Shown: one piece after another, positions 35,456 through 44,153 of the stretch
Layout of the letters: the number at the start of each line of letters is the position of its first letter
How positions within the stretch are numbered: the first letter of the stretch is position 1
Assembly: GCF_000317225.1 (NCBI RefSeq)
Contig: NZ_AJLL01000090.1
Coordinates: 1 to 64,000 of the forward strand
Source of the DNA: Fischerella thermalis PCC 7521
GTDB taxonomy: Bacteria > Cyanobacteriota > Cyanobacteriia > Cyanobacteriales > Nostocaceae
Reading direction: 5' to 3'
Length of the DNA: 64,000 nucleotides
Notes under the pieces: generated by a model
What the model was told of the DNA's origin: nothing
Seen by the model: only the letters and a program-made list of their open reading frames with translations
The model's database searches: none
Translations under genes and position numbers: made by a program

Positions 35456-36745
35456 TTAGGTGTATTTAGGGCTAGCAGCCGAATCTATGCTTTGCTCTGA
35501 GCATGGCTGTAATTTATCTACTATGACTTGCTGATAAATTTTTACTAGTTCATCATTGAGGTGATTAATGTCGTAATGTTTTTCTACATAAGCACGACCA
35601 GCTTTACCCATTTGTTCCCATAACTCGGGATGCTCAATTAAATAAGTCAATTTATCTGCGATCGCATCTGCATCTCGCTCTGGAACTAATAATCCAGAAA
35701 TACCATCTTGAACTAGTTCTGGAATGCCACCGTGCCGAGTAGCAATGACTGGTAAACCCATAGCCATTGCTTCTTTGAGGGTATTTACAGGAGCATCTTG
35801 ATTACCATCTTTAGCGGTGACACTGGGAGCAATAAAAATGTGGGTATTATCGATAATTTGAATAATCTCTTCTTGATTTTTCCAACCTAAGAGTTTGACT
35901 TTATCTGCCACACCCAGTTCTGTAATTACTTGCTGCAAATGTGCTTTTAAGTGTCCATCGCCAATGATATTGTATTCTAGACTGGGATAGTTTTTTAAAA
36001 CTTGGGCGACGGCACGAATCGCATACTCTATGCCTTTCTTTTCAACCAAGCGACCAGTCGTAGCAATATAAATTTTACCATCTGCTAGAGGCTTGCGTAC
36101 TCGAAAATTAAACCGACTACAATCTATTCCAGAACCATGAACAATTATCCTCTTTTGATCACAACCTAGTTGAATTGCTCGCTGACGAAAAAACTCACAA
36201 TTTGATAGAAAAAAATCTCCTTTGATAAACAACTGATTGTAAACTTTCTCTCCATACTCTTTGACATACCAGCTGATATCATAGCCCCGAAAAGAAGTGA
36301 CTAACTTACCTTTGATAGCACCAATGTCACGATAAATTATTCCTGCGTTGCCCAGGATACCAAATTGACAGTGAATGATATCGTATGGTTCTGCACCTAA
36401 CAAAGGAATAATTGAGTATAAAATTTTTAGAGCTGGTGTATCTTTATTGGACTTTAAAAATTTGAGCGATCGCAATATTACTAATGGAGCTTTATGAAAA
36501 TTGATAATAACTAGCCACAGTGCTTTGAGCAGCCGCCAGACTTTATTATGAGGTATTTGAGGGGCATAAAAAGTATATTTTAGCAAGTCATACTTTTCTA
36601 CATCTGGATGAAATTTAGCGTGATCATCAGGTCTATCACCGTAAATGTGAACTTCATGCCCTCGACAAATTAAGCCTGTAATCTGATTCAAAATAAATGT
36701 TTCCGATATGACCGGAAACTTATTAACTATGAAAGCTATTTTCAT
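35456..36745 (-). CDS. Family 4 glycosyltransferase
   Basis: A 429-residue retaining GT-B glycosyltransferase. The N-terminal domain starts MKIAFIVNKFPVISETFILN, a pattern of polysaccharide colanic-acid-type transferases (AmsK/WcaL). The C-terminal domain has GRLVEKKGIEYAI, DGNQDAPVNTLKEAMAMGLP (the EX7E region) and ATRHGGIPELV. It is the first gene of the minus-strand cluster; a 492-bp gap separates it from the divergent CruP-like gene. Confidence 0.9.
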   Translation of the reverse strand: MKIAFIVNKFPVISETFILNQITGLICRGHEVHIYGDRPDDHAKFHPDVEKYDLLKYTFYAPQIPHNKVWRLLKALWLVIINFHKAPLVILRSLKFLKSNKDTPALKILYSIIPLLGAEPYDIIHCQFGILGNAGIIYRDIGAIKGKLVTSFRGYDISWYVKEYGEKVYNQLFIKGDFFLSNCEFFRQRAIQLGCDQKRIIVHGSGIDCSRFNFRVRKPLADGKIYIATTGRLVEKKGIEYAIRAVAQVLKNYPSLEYNIIGDGHLKAHLQQVITELGVADKVKLLGWKNQEEIIQIIDNTHIFIAPSVTAKDGNQDAPVNTLKEAMAMGLPVIATRHGGIPELVQDGISGLLVPERDADAIADKLTYLIEHPELWEQMGKAGRAYVEKHYDINHLNDELVKIYQQVIVDKLQPCSEQSIDSAASPKYT

Positions 36746-37237
36746 ATGCTGATGTCATCACTCACTAGTTGTTGATCAACAGACAAACTGTTTAGTTGCA
36801 CTATATTACATGTACTTTTAAACCTAATTATTTTTTGCTAATCAGAAATACTATCAAACACATCTTCATTATTTTTTTACAAAAAAGCAGAATAATTAAA
36901 TCTTTTTTGAATTAAAAAAAACATGTTGATAAAATACCGATATGTGATAGATACAATGTTCAAAATCAAAATATTTGTGGAAAAATCGCGTAATTCAATA
37001 CGGTTAGATTAAAGGCTAAGGGGAATTCAATGTATTTGTCTGTTGTTATTTTTTAACCCAAGCTCAACTTTTTCATAACCATTACTTTTAGACACAAACC
37101 GTATTGAGTCATTATCTAGCAGTGTCAAGATGATATCTGAATAAAAAATTTATGCACGTTTTTTGTGCTCTGCTGGTTTAATAATCATTTTTTAACCACG
37201 AAGACACGAAGTTCACAAAGGTAACAGTCACGACCTT
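36746..37237. other. 492-bp AT-rich gap, shared promoter region
   Basis: The region lies between divergent genes and must hold promoters for the polysaccharide cluster and the CruP-like gene. The end (37193-37222) is a dispersed repeat, AACCACGAAGACACGAAG and AAGG, which provides the purine-rich stretch before the CruP-like start. No gene was recognised. Confidence 0.45.
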
Positions 37238-38854
37238 ATGCTTGTGGAGTCGCTACGATCAAGATCAATGACTTTGCTGGAATCAAGTTCTATGTCTTTA
37301 ACCGAGGAAATTCTTTCGCAATTACCAGGTGATGTTTTAGGGGGGTTGCGTCGTAGCGATCGCCTTTTATCATCCATCAGAGAAGGTAAAGTCCCAGTAC
37401 CGACGGTAGTCAGAGAAAATCAACAAGAGTTGGGTGCTGTCGATTGGGATGTTTTAATTTGCGGTGGTACTTTAGGGATTTTAATTGGCTGCGCCCTTGC
37501 CCTGCAAGGATTACAGGTAGCATTGATAGAACGGGGTAGATTGCGGGGGAGAGATCAAGAATGGAATATTTCCCGTAAAGAATTGCAAGTATTCTTAGAA
37601 TTATCTCTATTAACAGATGCAGAATTAGAAAAAGCGATCGTAACAGAATATAACCCTGCCAGAGTCGGCTTTGATAACGGTGTCGAAATGTGGGTAGAAA
37701 ATGTATTAAATATTGGTATAGATCCAGTATATTTACTAGAAACTTTAAAACAAAAATTTCTGGCAGCTGGTGGAAATTTATTTGAAAACACACCTTTTAA
37801 ACAAGCAGTAGTTCACCCAGATGGAGTGATGATCAACAATCAATACAAAGCTAGATTGTTAATCGATGCAATGGGACACTTTTCTCCCATTACCCAACAA
37901 GCACGACAAGGACAAAAACCGGATGCAGTGTGTTTGGTAGTTGGTAGTTGCGCCCAAGGTTTTCCAGAAAATCACACTGGCGATTTAATCTTGTCTTTTA
38001 CACCGATTCAAAAGCAGTGCCAATACTTTTGGGAAGCTTTTCCTGCTAGGGATGGCAGAACTACTTACATGTTTACCTATATGGATGCAGATCCACAACA
38101 CATAGGATTAGAAACTTTGTTTGAAGAATATCTGCGTTTAATGCCAAAATATCAAAGCGTGGAATTACCACAACTAACATTCCAACGGGCGCTATTTGGC
38201 TTCTTTCCCTCCTATCGTCAAAGCCCCCTACATACACCTTGGAGTCGCATTCTTCCCATAGGAGATAGTAGTGGGAATCAATCTCCTTTAAGTTTTGGTG
38301 GCTTTGGGGCGATGGTGCGTCACTTGCACAGATTAACCCAAGGTATTCATGAAGCACTACAAACTGATCAATTATCTGCCAGCGCATTAGCACTACTGCA
38401 ACCATATCAACCCAGCTTGAGTGTAACTTGGCTATTTCAAAAAGCCATGAGTGTTGGAGTCAATCAAAAAATTGCCCCCGAACAAATCAACGAATTGCTA
38501 TCAGCAGTATTTCGGCAAATGCAACAGTCAGGTGACATGGTTTTAAAACCATTTTTACAAGATGTGGTACAGTTCCCAGCCCTAACGCAAACCTTGTTAA
38601 AAACAAGTATTGCCCATCCAGGCATTGTTGCTAAAGTTATTCCCCAAGTAGGTTTACCAGCCTTATTAAATTGGATGGTACATTACGGAAACTTAGGCAT
38701 TTATTCTGCATTATTTTGGCTCAGTCAAAGATTAGAACCGTGGGAAAAATATTTACCCAGCATTTCTCAATACTATTGGCATCGCTGGATTGATACTTGG
38801 AAATATGGTTCTGGTAGTGATTATTTGGATTGCTGTAGGGGTGTAAGAATGTAA
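37238..38854 (+). CDS. cruP: CruP-like FAD-dependent oxidoreductase (lycopene cyclase family)
   Basis: A 538-residue flavoprotein with a Rossmann dinucleotide-binding motif at 70-100 (DVLICGGTLGILIGCALALQ and a terminal Glu in LIER). The N-terminal LPGDVLGGLRRSDRLLSSIR and the WNISRKELQ, LPIGDSSGNQSPLSFGGFGAM and C-terminal hydrophobic helical segments agree with the CruA/CruP branch of lycopene cyclases rather than CrtL. CruP is widespread in cyanobacteria and plants; its cyclase activity is disputed and a role in limiting carotenoid epoxides is reported for plants. ATGs at 37268 and 37292 are alternative starts. Confidence 0.75.
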   Translation: MLVESLRSRSMTLLESSSMSLTEEILSQLPGDVLGGLRRSDRLLSSIREGKVPVPTVVRENQQELGAVDWDVLICGGTLGILIGCALALQGLQVALIERGRLRGRDQEWNISRKELQVFLELSLLTDAELEKAIVTEYNPARVGFDNGVEMWVENVLNIGIDPVYLLETLKQKFLAAGGNLFENTPFKQAVVHPDGVMINNQYKARLLIDAMGHFSPITQQARQGQKPDAVCLVVGSCAQGFPENHTGDLILSFTPIQKQCQYFWEAFPARDGRTTYMFTYMDADPQHIGLETLFEEYLRLMPKYQSVELPQLTFQRALFGFFPSYRQSPLHTPWSRILPIGDSSGNQSPLSFGGFGAMVRHLHRLTQGIHEALQTDQLSASALALLQPYQPSLSVTWLFQKAMSVGVNQKIAPEQINELLSAVFRQMQQSGDMVLKPFLQDVVQFPALTQTLLKTSIAHPGIVAKVIPQVGLPALLNWMVHYGNLGIYSALFWLSQRLEPWEKYLPSISQYYWHRWIDTWKYGSGSDYLDCCRGVRM

Positions 38855-38914
38855 AGTATTCCTGTCAATGCATAGCTTCCCGAATAAAATTTTCTTGGTG
38901 TCTTAGTGTCTTTG

Positions 38915-38967
38915 TGTTTCAAAAATAATTCTTTTCACCACCAAGACACAAAGACACTAAGAAGAAA
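38915..38967. repeat. CTTGGTGTCTTAGTGTC inverted repeat
   Basis: The segment near 38895-38963 reads TTCTTGGTGTCTTAGTGTC then, after a short AT-rich spacer, CACCAAGACACAAAGACAC, so it folds into a long hairpin. Related repeats occur at 37193-37222, 48477-48532, 52000-52051 and 54245-54312. It lies between the convergent CruP-like and argD genes and may act as terminator. Confidence 0.75.
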
Positions 38968-39004
38968 ACTGTTTGTAGTAAGCGCCAAGGCGCTTACTAC
39001 GAAG

Positions 39005-40291
39005 TTATAAAGTAGTAAGACTCGCCATTACGCGATCAACAATCTGCAACGCTGTATCTACTTCTTTTTCACTGACAATTAGGGGTGGTACAAACCGGAT
39101 GACTTTAGGTCCGGCTGGTACAAGTAATAAACCTTCGTTAATAGCTGCTGTGACAACATCGCCTGCGGTAAGTTCAATGTCTGCTTTTAATTCCATACCG
39201 TTGATTAAACCCCAACCGCGTACATCAACGATGTGATTTGGATATTTGCTAGCCAAAACTCTTAAACCAGTTCGCAGTTGTTCACCCCGTTGTTGGACAT
39301 TGTGTAAGATATTTTCTTGTTCTAATGTCTGGCAGACAGCTAAAGCCACACCACAAGCTAAAGGATTGCCCCCAAAGGTGCTAGCATGTTCTCCCGGTTG
39401 AAAGACATCACAGAATTTTTTGCTGATCATTGCGCCGATGGGAACACCACCACCCAAACCTTTGGCACTGGTAAAGATATCTGGTTCTACGCCAAGATAT
39501 TCATAACCCCATAACTTGCCACTGCGCCCCATTCCGACTTGCACTTCATCGAAAATTAGTAAGACGCCTGTCTCATCGCAAATTTGCCGTAGTTTCTGGA
39601 AGTAGTCCACATCTCCTGGACGAACTCCGCCTTCTCCTTGTAATGGTTCAATTAGAATTGCGGCAACGCGGTAATCGCCTTCATCTAATTCGCTAATTGC
39701 TGCTTCTACTGCTGCAATATCGTTGTAAGGTACATAGTGGAATCCCGGTACTAGGGGATCAAAGTTCTTTTGATACTTCGGCTGTCCTGTGGCGGTAATA
39801 GTTGCTAGTGTACGTCCATGGAAGCTGGAGTGAGTGGTGAGAATAATAGGACGTTCGATTTGTAGTACTGTATGTGCGTATTTCCGCGCCAGTTTAATTG
39901 CAGCTTCGTTGGCTTCTGCCCCCGAATTGCAGAAAAACACGCGATCGCCACAGGAATGCTCAACTATCCATTTTGCCAATTCTCCCTGTTCGGGGATGTA
40001 GTATAAGTTAGAAACATGATGCAGTTTTTGCATCTGGCGTGTCACCGCTTCTACCATTGCTGGATGAGCATGTCCCAAGGTACATGTAGCGATTCCTGCC
40101 ACAAAATCCAGATATTCCCGTCCTTGGGTATCCCAAACGCGGCAGCCTGCACCCCGTTCTAAAGCGAGGGGAAACCGCCCATAGGTAGACATCACAACCG
40201 CATCAAAACTATCAGCATCAAAGGCGCTAGATAATGTAGAACCTGACTCTGAAGTAATGGGGTGTTGTTGAACAAGAGTTTCTAGGCTCAC
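39005..40291 (-). CDS. argD: Acetylornithine aminotransferase
   Basis: A 428-residue class III PLP aminotransferase of arginine synthesis, producing N-acetylornithine. Recognised motifs are GAGCRVWDTQGREYLDFVAG, FCNSGAEANEAAIKLARKY, LLIFDEVQVGMGRSG and the Schiff-base lysine in FTSAKGLGGGVPIGAM. The N-terminal 20 residues (METLVQ-type, Ser/Thr-rich) precede the usual start. The ornithine/acetylornithine choice is by closest resemblance; a role in succinylornithine metabolism is unlikely in a cyanobacterium. It is divergent from the potassium channel gene. Confidence 0.92.
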   Translation of the reverse strand: MSLETLVQQHPITSESGSTLSSAFDADSFDAVVMSTYGRFPLALERGAGCRVWDTQGREYLDFVAGIATCTLGHAHPAMVEAVTRQMQKLHHVSNLYYIPEQGELAKWIVEHSCGDRVFFCNSGAEANEAAIKLARKYAHTVLQIERPIILTTHSSFHGRTLATITATGQPKYQKNFDPLVPGFHYVPYNDIAAVEAAISELDEGDYRVAAILIEPLQGEGGVRPGDVDYFQKLRQICDETGVLLIFDEVQVGMGRSGKLWGYEYLGVEPDIFTSAKGLGGGVPIGAMISKKFCDVFQPGEHASTFGGNPLACGVALAVCQTLEQENILHNVQQRGEQLRTGLRVLASKYPNHIVDVRGWGLINGMELKADIELTAGDVVTAAINEGLLLVPAGPKVIRFVPPLIVSEKEVDTALQIVDRVMASLTTL

Positions 40292-40432
40292 CTGCTTAGC
40301 TCCCTAAATTCTTTATTGTAGGGTGATTCACTGGTCTGATAGAAATCTGTCAAAATTTCTTATCCTTACCTAATAGTTCATCTTAAGCTGTCACTCAGCT
40401 ATCCTCAAAACGAGTGGCGATGGTGAATAATT

Positions 40433-41497
40433 GTGTACTCAACTCTGGAACAGAAATATCAACGCATTCAAAAAGAGTTAATGGCAGGAGCACTTGCTCT
40501 TGCTGGTGTCTTTCTGATTGGTACTCTATGGTACGCCTTAGTTGAGGGCTGGTCATGGCAAGATGCAGCATATATGACAATCATAACTTTAGCTACTGTG
40601 GGTTATGGTGAAACAAGACCACTAGGCGATCGAGGACGATTATTTACCATCGCCCTAATTTTAATGGGTGTAATCACTATAGGTTACATCGTCAACCGAT
40701 TTACAGAAGCAATCATTCAAGGCTACTTTCAAGAAGGAATTCGACTTCGACAACTGCGGCGGGCAATGGAATCTTTATCAGGGCATTACATCATCTGTGG
40801 ATTTAGTCGGACTGGTCGGCAAATTGCTATAGAATTTCAAGCAGAAGGGGTCTGTTTTGTAGTTATTGACTCTGATGTCGAATCTGTACGGAAGGCACAG
40901 GAGCAGGGTTATACCATATATCAGGGCGATGCAACGTTAGATGAAACTCTCATAAGAGTCGGCGTTGAAAGAGCAATTTGTATAGTCGCAGCCCTTCCTT
41001 CTGATGCAGAAAATTTATACATAGTCCTTTCAGCAAAATATCTAAACCCAGGTATTCGAGCGATCGCCCGCGCTAGTACAGAAGAAGCTTTGCAAAAGTT
41101 GCAACGCGCTGGTGCAGATGCTGTTATTTCTCCTTATATCACCGGTGGGAAGCGCATGGCGGCAGCTGCCCTCAGACCCCAAGTGATGGACTTCGTTGAT
41201 GGAATTATCTCAGGTACAGACCGACAGTTATACATGGAAGAATTTTTGCTTGACCCAAAAGTTTGTCCGGTAGTAGGAATGACTTTAGGACAAGCCAGGT
41301 TGCGGGCGCAAACAGGTGCATTAATACTTGCTGTCCGACGCAATGATGGCACTCTCATCGGCGGCCCCACCCCTGATACAGTATTTATGCCCGCAGATGT
41401 GTTAATTGCTATGGGTACACCAGAACAGCTGCGCACCCTCAATCAACTTTTGGGGCCAATTGGTTCTAAGCAGTTAAGGAGACCAAAAAAGATTTAA
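40433..41497 (+). CDS. Two-TM potassium channel with RCK/TrkA domain
   Basis: A 354-residue ion channel subunit starting at GTG. It has TM1 (about 17-36), the pore loop with selectivity filter TVGYGE (55-60), TM2 (about 68-88) and a cytoplasmic RCK domain (about 117-240) with a nucleotide-binding GFSRTG turn and acidic D146 at the end of strand two. A TrkA-C domain (about 270-345) ends the protein. It is the layout of MthK-like ligand-gated channels, though the filter ends in Glu rather than Asp. In the family Ca2+ or a nucleotide gates the pore; the gating ligand here is not known. Confidence 0.9.
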   Translation: MYSTLEQKYQRIQKELMAGALALAGVFLIGTLWYALVEGWSWQDAAYMTIITLATVGYGETRPLGDRGRLFTIALILMGVITIGYIVNRFTEAIIQGYFQEGIRLRQLRRAMESLSGHYIICGFSRTGRQIAIEFQAEGVCFVVIDSDVESVRKAQEQGYTIYQGDATLDETLIRVGVERAICIVAALPSDAENLYIVLSAKYLNPGIRAIARASTEEALQKLQRAGADAVISPYITGGKRMAAAALRPQVMDFVDGIISGTDRQLYMEEFLLDPKVCPVVGMTLGQARLRAQTGALILAVRRNDGTLIGGPTPDTVFMPADVLIAMGTPEQLRTLNQLLGPIGSKQLRRPKKI

Positions 41498-41669
41498 GAC
41501 TCTCTCTTATTGCCCTCTGCCTTCTTGGGATGTTGATATTGAATGGTAAATCAGTCAGTTAACTCAATTAAGGAAAAATCATTAGATCTTTACATTATGA
41601 AAATATTTTTACCATATCAATTCGTATTTACTAACTAATCGGATTGATAGTATTCCAATGCCAAATCAA

Positions 41670-41778
41670 CTAGTAGTCCGCTAAACAAATTATGAAAGGT
41701 CATAGATCCCCGACTTTTTGAAAAAATCCGGGATCTGAACAACCGCAACCTCTCAAAATCAATTGGGTGGACTACTAG
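41670..41778. mobile_element. MITE-like element with CTAGTAGTCC ends
   Basis: Perfect 10-bp terminal inverted repeats (CTAGTAGTCC and GGACTACTAG) enclose 109 bp. The centre is a hairpin, AGATCCCCGACTTTTT against AAAAATCCGGGATCT. A diverged copy of the same element lies at about 63425-63537, sharing the central hairpin and the right-hand TCAAAATCAATT sequence. No coding capacity. Confidence 0.7.
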
Positions 41779-42133
41779 ATTTATTTTTAAATAATTATTT
41801 GTTGTTTTATTCTCAAAGTTCAGAATTTCACAAGGATTTACTTTCTATATATCCTTAAACAAGGAAAAATAAATGCTTAACTGGCTTATCTGTTCTTGCA
41901 TTCAGTTTCAATATTCATCAAAAATTACAATATCTATCAAATAGATGATTATCAAAAATCAGCAATGCTGGTAAGGTGTTTGATAGCAGTCCCACGCAAG
42001 CTAGTAAGTTTAGTTTTTTAACCTTTGTCTACTAGATATTTATTTCTAACCTACTATATTAATCACTTATGACAAAGATAAATATATCCAACGGATAATC
42101 AGTGAAAGGCTTTAACTAAAAGGATTTTTAGCT

Positions 42134-42167
42134 TTTGTAGAGATGCGATGAACTGCGTTTCTACAAA
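42134..42167. repeat. GTAGAGATGCG hairpin upstream of transaldolase
   Basis: TTTGTAGAGATGCG pairs with GCGTTTCTACAAA with one or two mismatches. It belongs to the GTAGAGACG family found also at 325-354, 7523-7550, 25999-26028 and 63753-63782. Confidence 0.7.
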
Positions 42168-42191
42168 CTTTTGACTTTAGGGTATGGAAAG

Positions 42192-43421
42192 ATGTCTAAA
42201 ACTTGGCTAGAGCAACTACAGCAAATAACCATTGTGGTTGCAGATGCGAGGGATATCAGAGCAATTGAAAATTTGAAGCCGCAAGATGCTATAACTAATC
42301 CTGCTTTGATTACTGCTGCTGCTCAAATGCCTGAATACAAAGATATATTTCACCAAACTTTGTTGCAAGCAAAGCAAGACGCAGGTGCAGGAGCGACAAT
42401 TGATCAGATTGTGTCTCTGGCAGTGGATCGTTTGCTTGTGTGGTTTGGACAGAAAATTCTCAAAACAATCACAGGTCGAATATCAACACAAGTTGATGCA
42501 CGGTTGTGCTATGATACGGAAGCAATTATTGCCAAAGCGCGTTATCTTGTTTCTCTGTACGAAGCAAATAATATTTCCAGAGAAAGAATTTTAATGAAAA
42601 TAGCCTCTACCTGGGAGGGCATTCGTGCTGCTGAGGTTCTAGAAAAAGAAGGGATTCATTGTCATTTAAATTTACTATTTGGTATTCATCAAGCGATCGC
42701 CTGTGCGGAAGCTGGTGTGACTTTAGTTTCTACTTTGGTGGGGCGAATTGGAGATTGGTTCAAAAAAGAATCGGGACGTGAATTTTATCCAGCCACTAGA
42801 GATCCGGGAGTCTTATCAATCAGCCAATTCTATAACTACTATAAAAAATTTGGCTATCAAACCCAAATCATGGTGGCTGGCTTTCGTAACATTGACCAAA
42901 TTGCAGAGTTAGCAGGTTGTGACTTACTAGCAATTTCACCTGTGCTGCTGAAAAAATTGCAATCCACAACAGGAGAATTACCGCGTCAACTTGTTCCCGC
43001 CCATGCAGCCGAAGCTCATTTCAGAAAAATACATATTGATAAATACACTTTTTACAATATGCATGAAGCCGATCGCATGGCATACCAAAAACTAGAAGAG
43101 GGAATTGTTGGTATGTCCAAAACACTGGTTGCTCTGGAACAACTTTTAGCGCAGTGGTTGGAATGTTTGGAAAACAAGTATATAAATAGCTGTAGTTGTC
43201 TCAGTTTGGGAAATATCTTTCGAGTTTACGACTTTGACGGTGATGGCTTCATCAGCCGTGAAGAGTGGACAGGAATCGATGCAGTATTTGATGCTCTTGA
43301 TGTAAACCATGATGGGATCATCACTCCTGAAGAAATGGCAGGTGGATTAGGAGCAGCCTTTCACTTGTCATTCAATTCCCTTGGGTTCGCTAACAAAAGT
43401 TATGAGATGAAAAATTTATAG
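42192..43421 (+). CDS. tal: Transaldolase fused to a C-terminal EF-hand pair
   Basis: A 409-residue protein from this ATG (a TTG at 42171 would add seven residues; numbers below use that longer form). The transaldolase barrel (about 10-335) exchanges a dihydroxyacetone unit between sedoheptulose-7-P and glyceraldehyde-3-P. It has ITNPALI near 41, the Schiff-base Lys 143 in LMKIASTWEG and SISQFYNYYKKFGY. The last 70 residues hold two EF-hands: DFDGDGFISREE (354-365) and DVNHDGIITPEE (377-388), each with Asp/Asn at positions 1, 3 and 5 and Glu at 12. Calcium may therefore regulate the enzyme. It is 10 bp upstream of a phosphatase gene, with ackA following. Confidence 0.9.
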   Translation: MSKTWLEQLQQITIVVADARDIRAIENLKPQDAITNPALITAAAQMPEYKDIFHQTLLQAKQDAGAGATIDQIVSLAVDRLLVWFGQKILKTITGRISTQVDARLCYDTEAIIAKARYLVSLYEANNISRERILMKIASTWEGIRAAEVLEKEGIHCHLNLLFGIHQAIACAEAGVTLVSTLVGRIGDWFKKESGREFYPATRDPGVLSISQFYNYYKKFGYQTQIMVAGFRNIDQIAELAGCDLLAISPVLLKKLQSTTGELPRQLVPAHAAEAHFRKIHIDKYTFYNMHEADRMAYQKLEEGIVGMSKTLVALEQLLAQWLECLENKYINSCSCLSLGNIFRVYDFDGDGFISREEWTGIDAVFDALDVNHDGIITPEEMAGGLGAAFHLSFNSLGFANKSYEMKNL

Positions 43422-43431
43422 AGGAAATTCT

Positions 43432-44070
43432 GTGGTTTTAAAACTATATTTGCTACGGCACGGCGAAACAATTTACAGCCAAACCGGAGGATACTGTGGC
43501 GAACTAGACCCAGAGTTAACACCAGAAGGAACACTCATGGCTAAAGCATTCGCCGAAGCACACAGTTCCATACCTTGGACAGCAATTTATGCCAGTCCCA
43601 AAAAGCGAACTGTTGCTACAGCTAAACCATTGTGTGATGCCATAGGGATGAAAATGGAACTGCGCGATGGGCTAAAAGAAATTAACTATGGCAAATGGGA
43701 AGGTCAAGATGTCGATTTTGTCAAACAGTACTACCTAGATGATTATCTGCGTTGGTTAGCTGAACCAGCTTGGAACCCACCTACAGGAGGAGAAACAGCA
43801 GTACAGATTGCTAGTCGTGCTTCCCTTGTGATTGCAGAAATTCGGGAAAAATATTCAGATGGTAATGTTTTAGTAGTTTCTCACAAAGCAACCATCCGAA
43901 TTATACTTTGCAACTTATTAGGTATTGATTTAGGACGCTATCGCGATCGCATCGATATGCCAGCTACCTCAGTCAGCATCGTCAAATTTGATACTCATGG
44001 TCCGATGCTGCAAGTCTTAGGCGATCGTAATTACATGCCAGAAGAATTGCGCTTACGACCAGGGACTTAG
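43432..44070 (+). CDS. Histidine phosphatase family protein (phosphoglycerate mutase-like)
   Basis: A 212-residue single-domain histidine phosphatase. It begins at GTG 43432, with GAGG eight bases upstream. It has LLRHGETIYSQTGGYCG (catalytic His in RHGE), ASPKKRTVATA, EINYGKWEGQ with the catalytic acid Glu, and the second His in VVSHKATIRIIL. Without the extended loops of dPGM, a phosphatase for a sugar or carboxylic phosphate is more likely than a mutase. It lies 10 bp after transaldolase and 83 bp before ackA, probably one operon. Confidence 0.85.
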   Translation: MVLKLYLLRHGETIYSQTGGYCGELDPELTPEGTLMAKAFAEAHSSIPWTAIYASPKKRTVATAKPLCDAIGMKMELRDGLKEINYGKWEGQDVDFVKQYYLDDYLRWLAEPAWNPPTGGETAVQIASRASLVIAEIREKYSDGNVLVVSHKATIRIILCNLLGIDLGRYRDRIDMPATSVSIVKFDTHGPMLQVLGDRNYMPEELRLRPGT

Positions 44071-44090
44071 GAGGTGGGGAGTAAGAGATA

Positions 44091-44150
44091 ACAACTAACA
44101 ACCAACAACTAACTACTAACTACTAACTACTAACAAATGACAAATGACTA
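44091..44150 (+). repeat. AACTACT heptamer repeat
   Basis: ACAACTAACAACCAACAACT is followed by AACTACT units in tandem, filling the gap between the phosphatase gene and ackA. Similar heptamer arrays occur at about 6205-6290, 14260-14300, 15560-15612, 45378-45418, 61026-61060 and 63716-63812. Confidence 0.8.
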
Positions 44151-44153
44151 ATT

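Larger units (their letters stand above)
41498..42191. other. 694-bp gap with a MITE-like element and hairpins
   Basis: Contains a 109-bp MITE-like element (41670-41778), AT-rich sequence without a gene, and a GTAGAGATGCG hairpin (42134-42167) that ends 25 bp before the transaldolase start. Confidence 0.55.
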
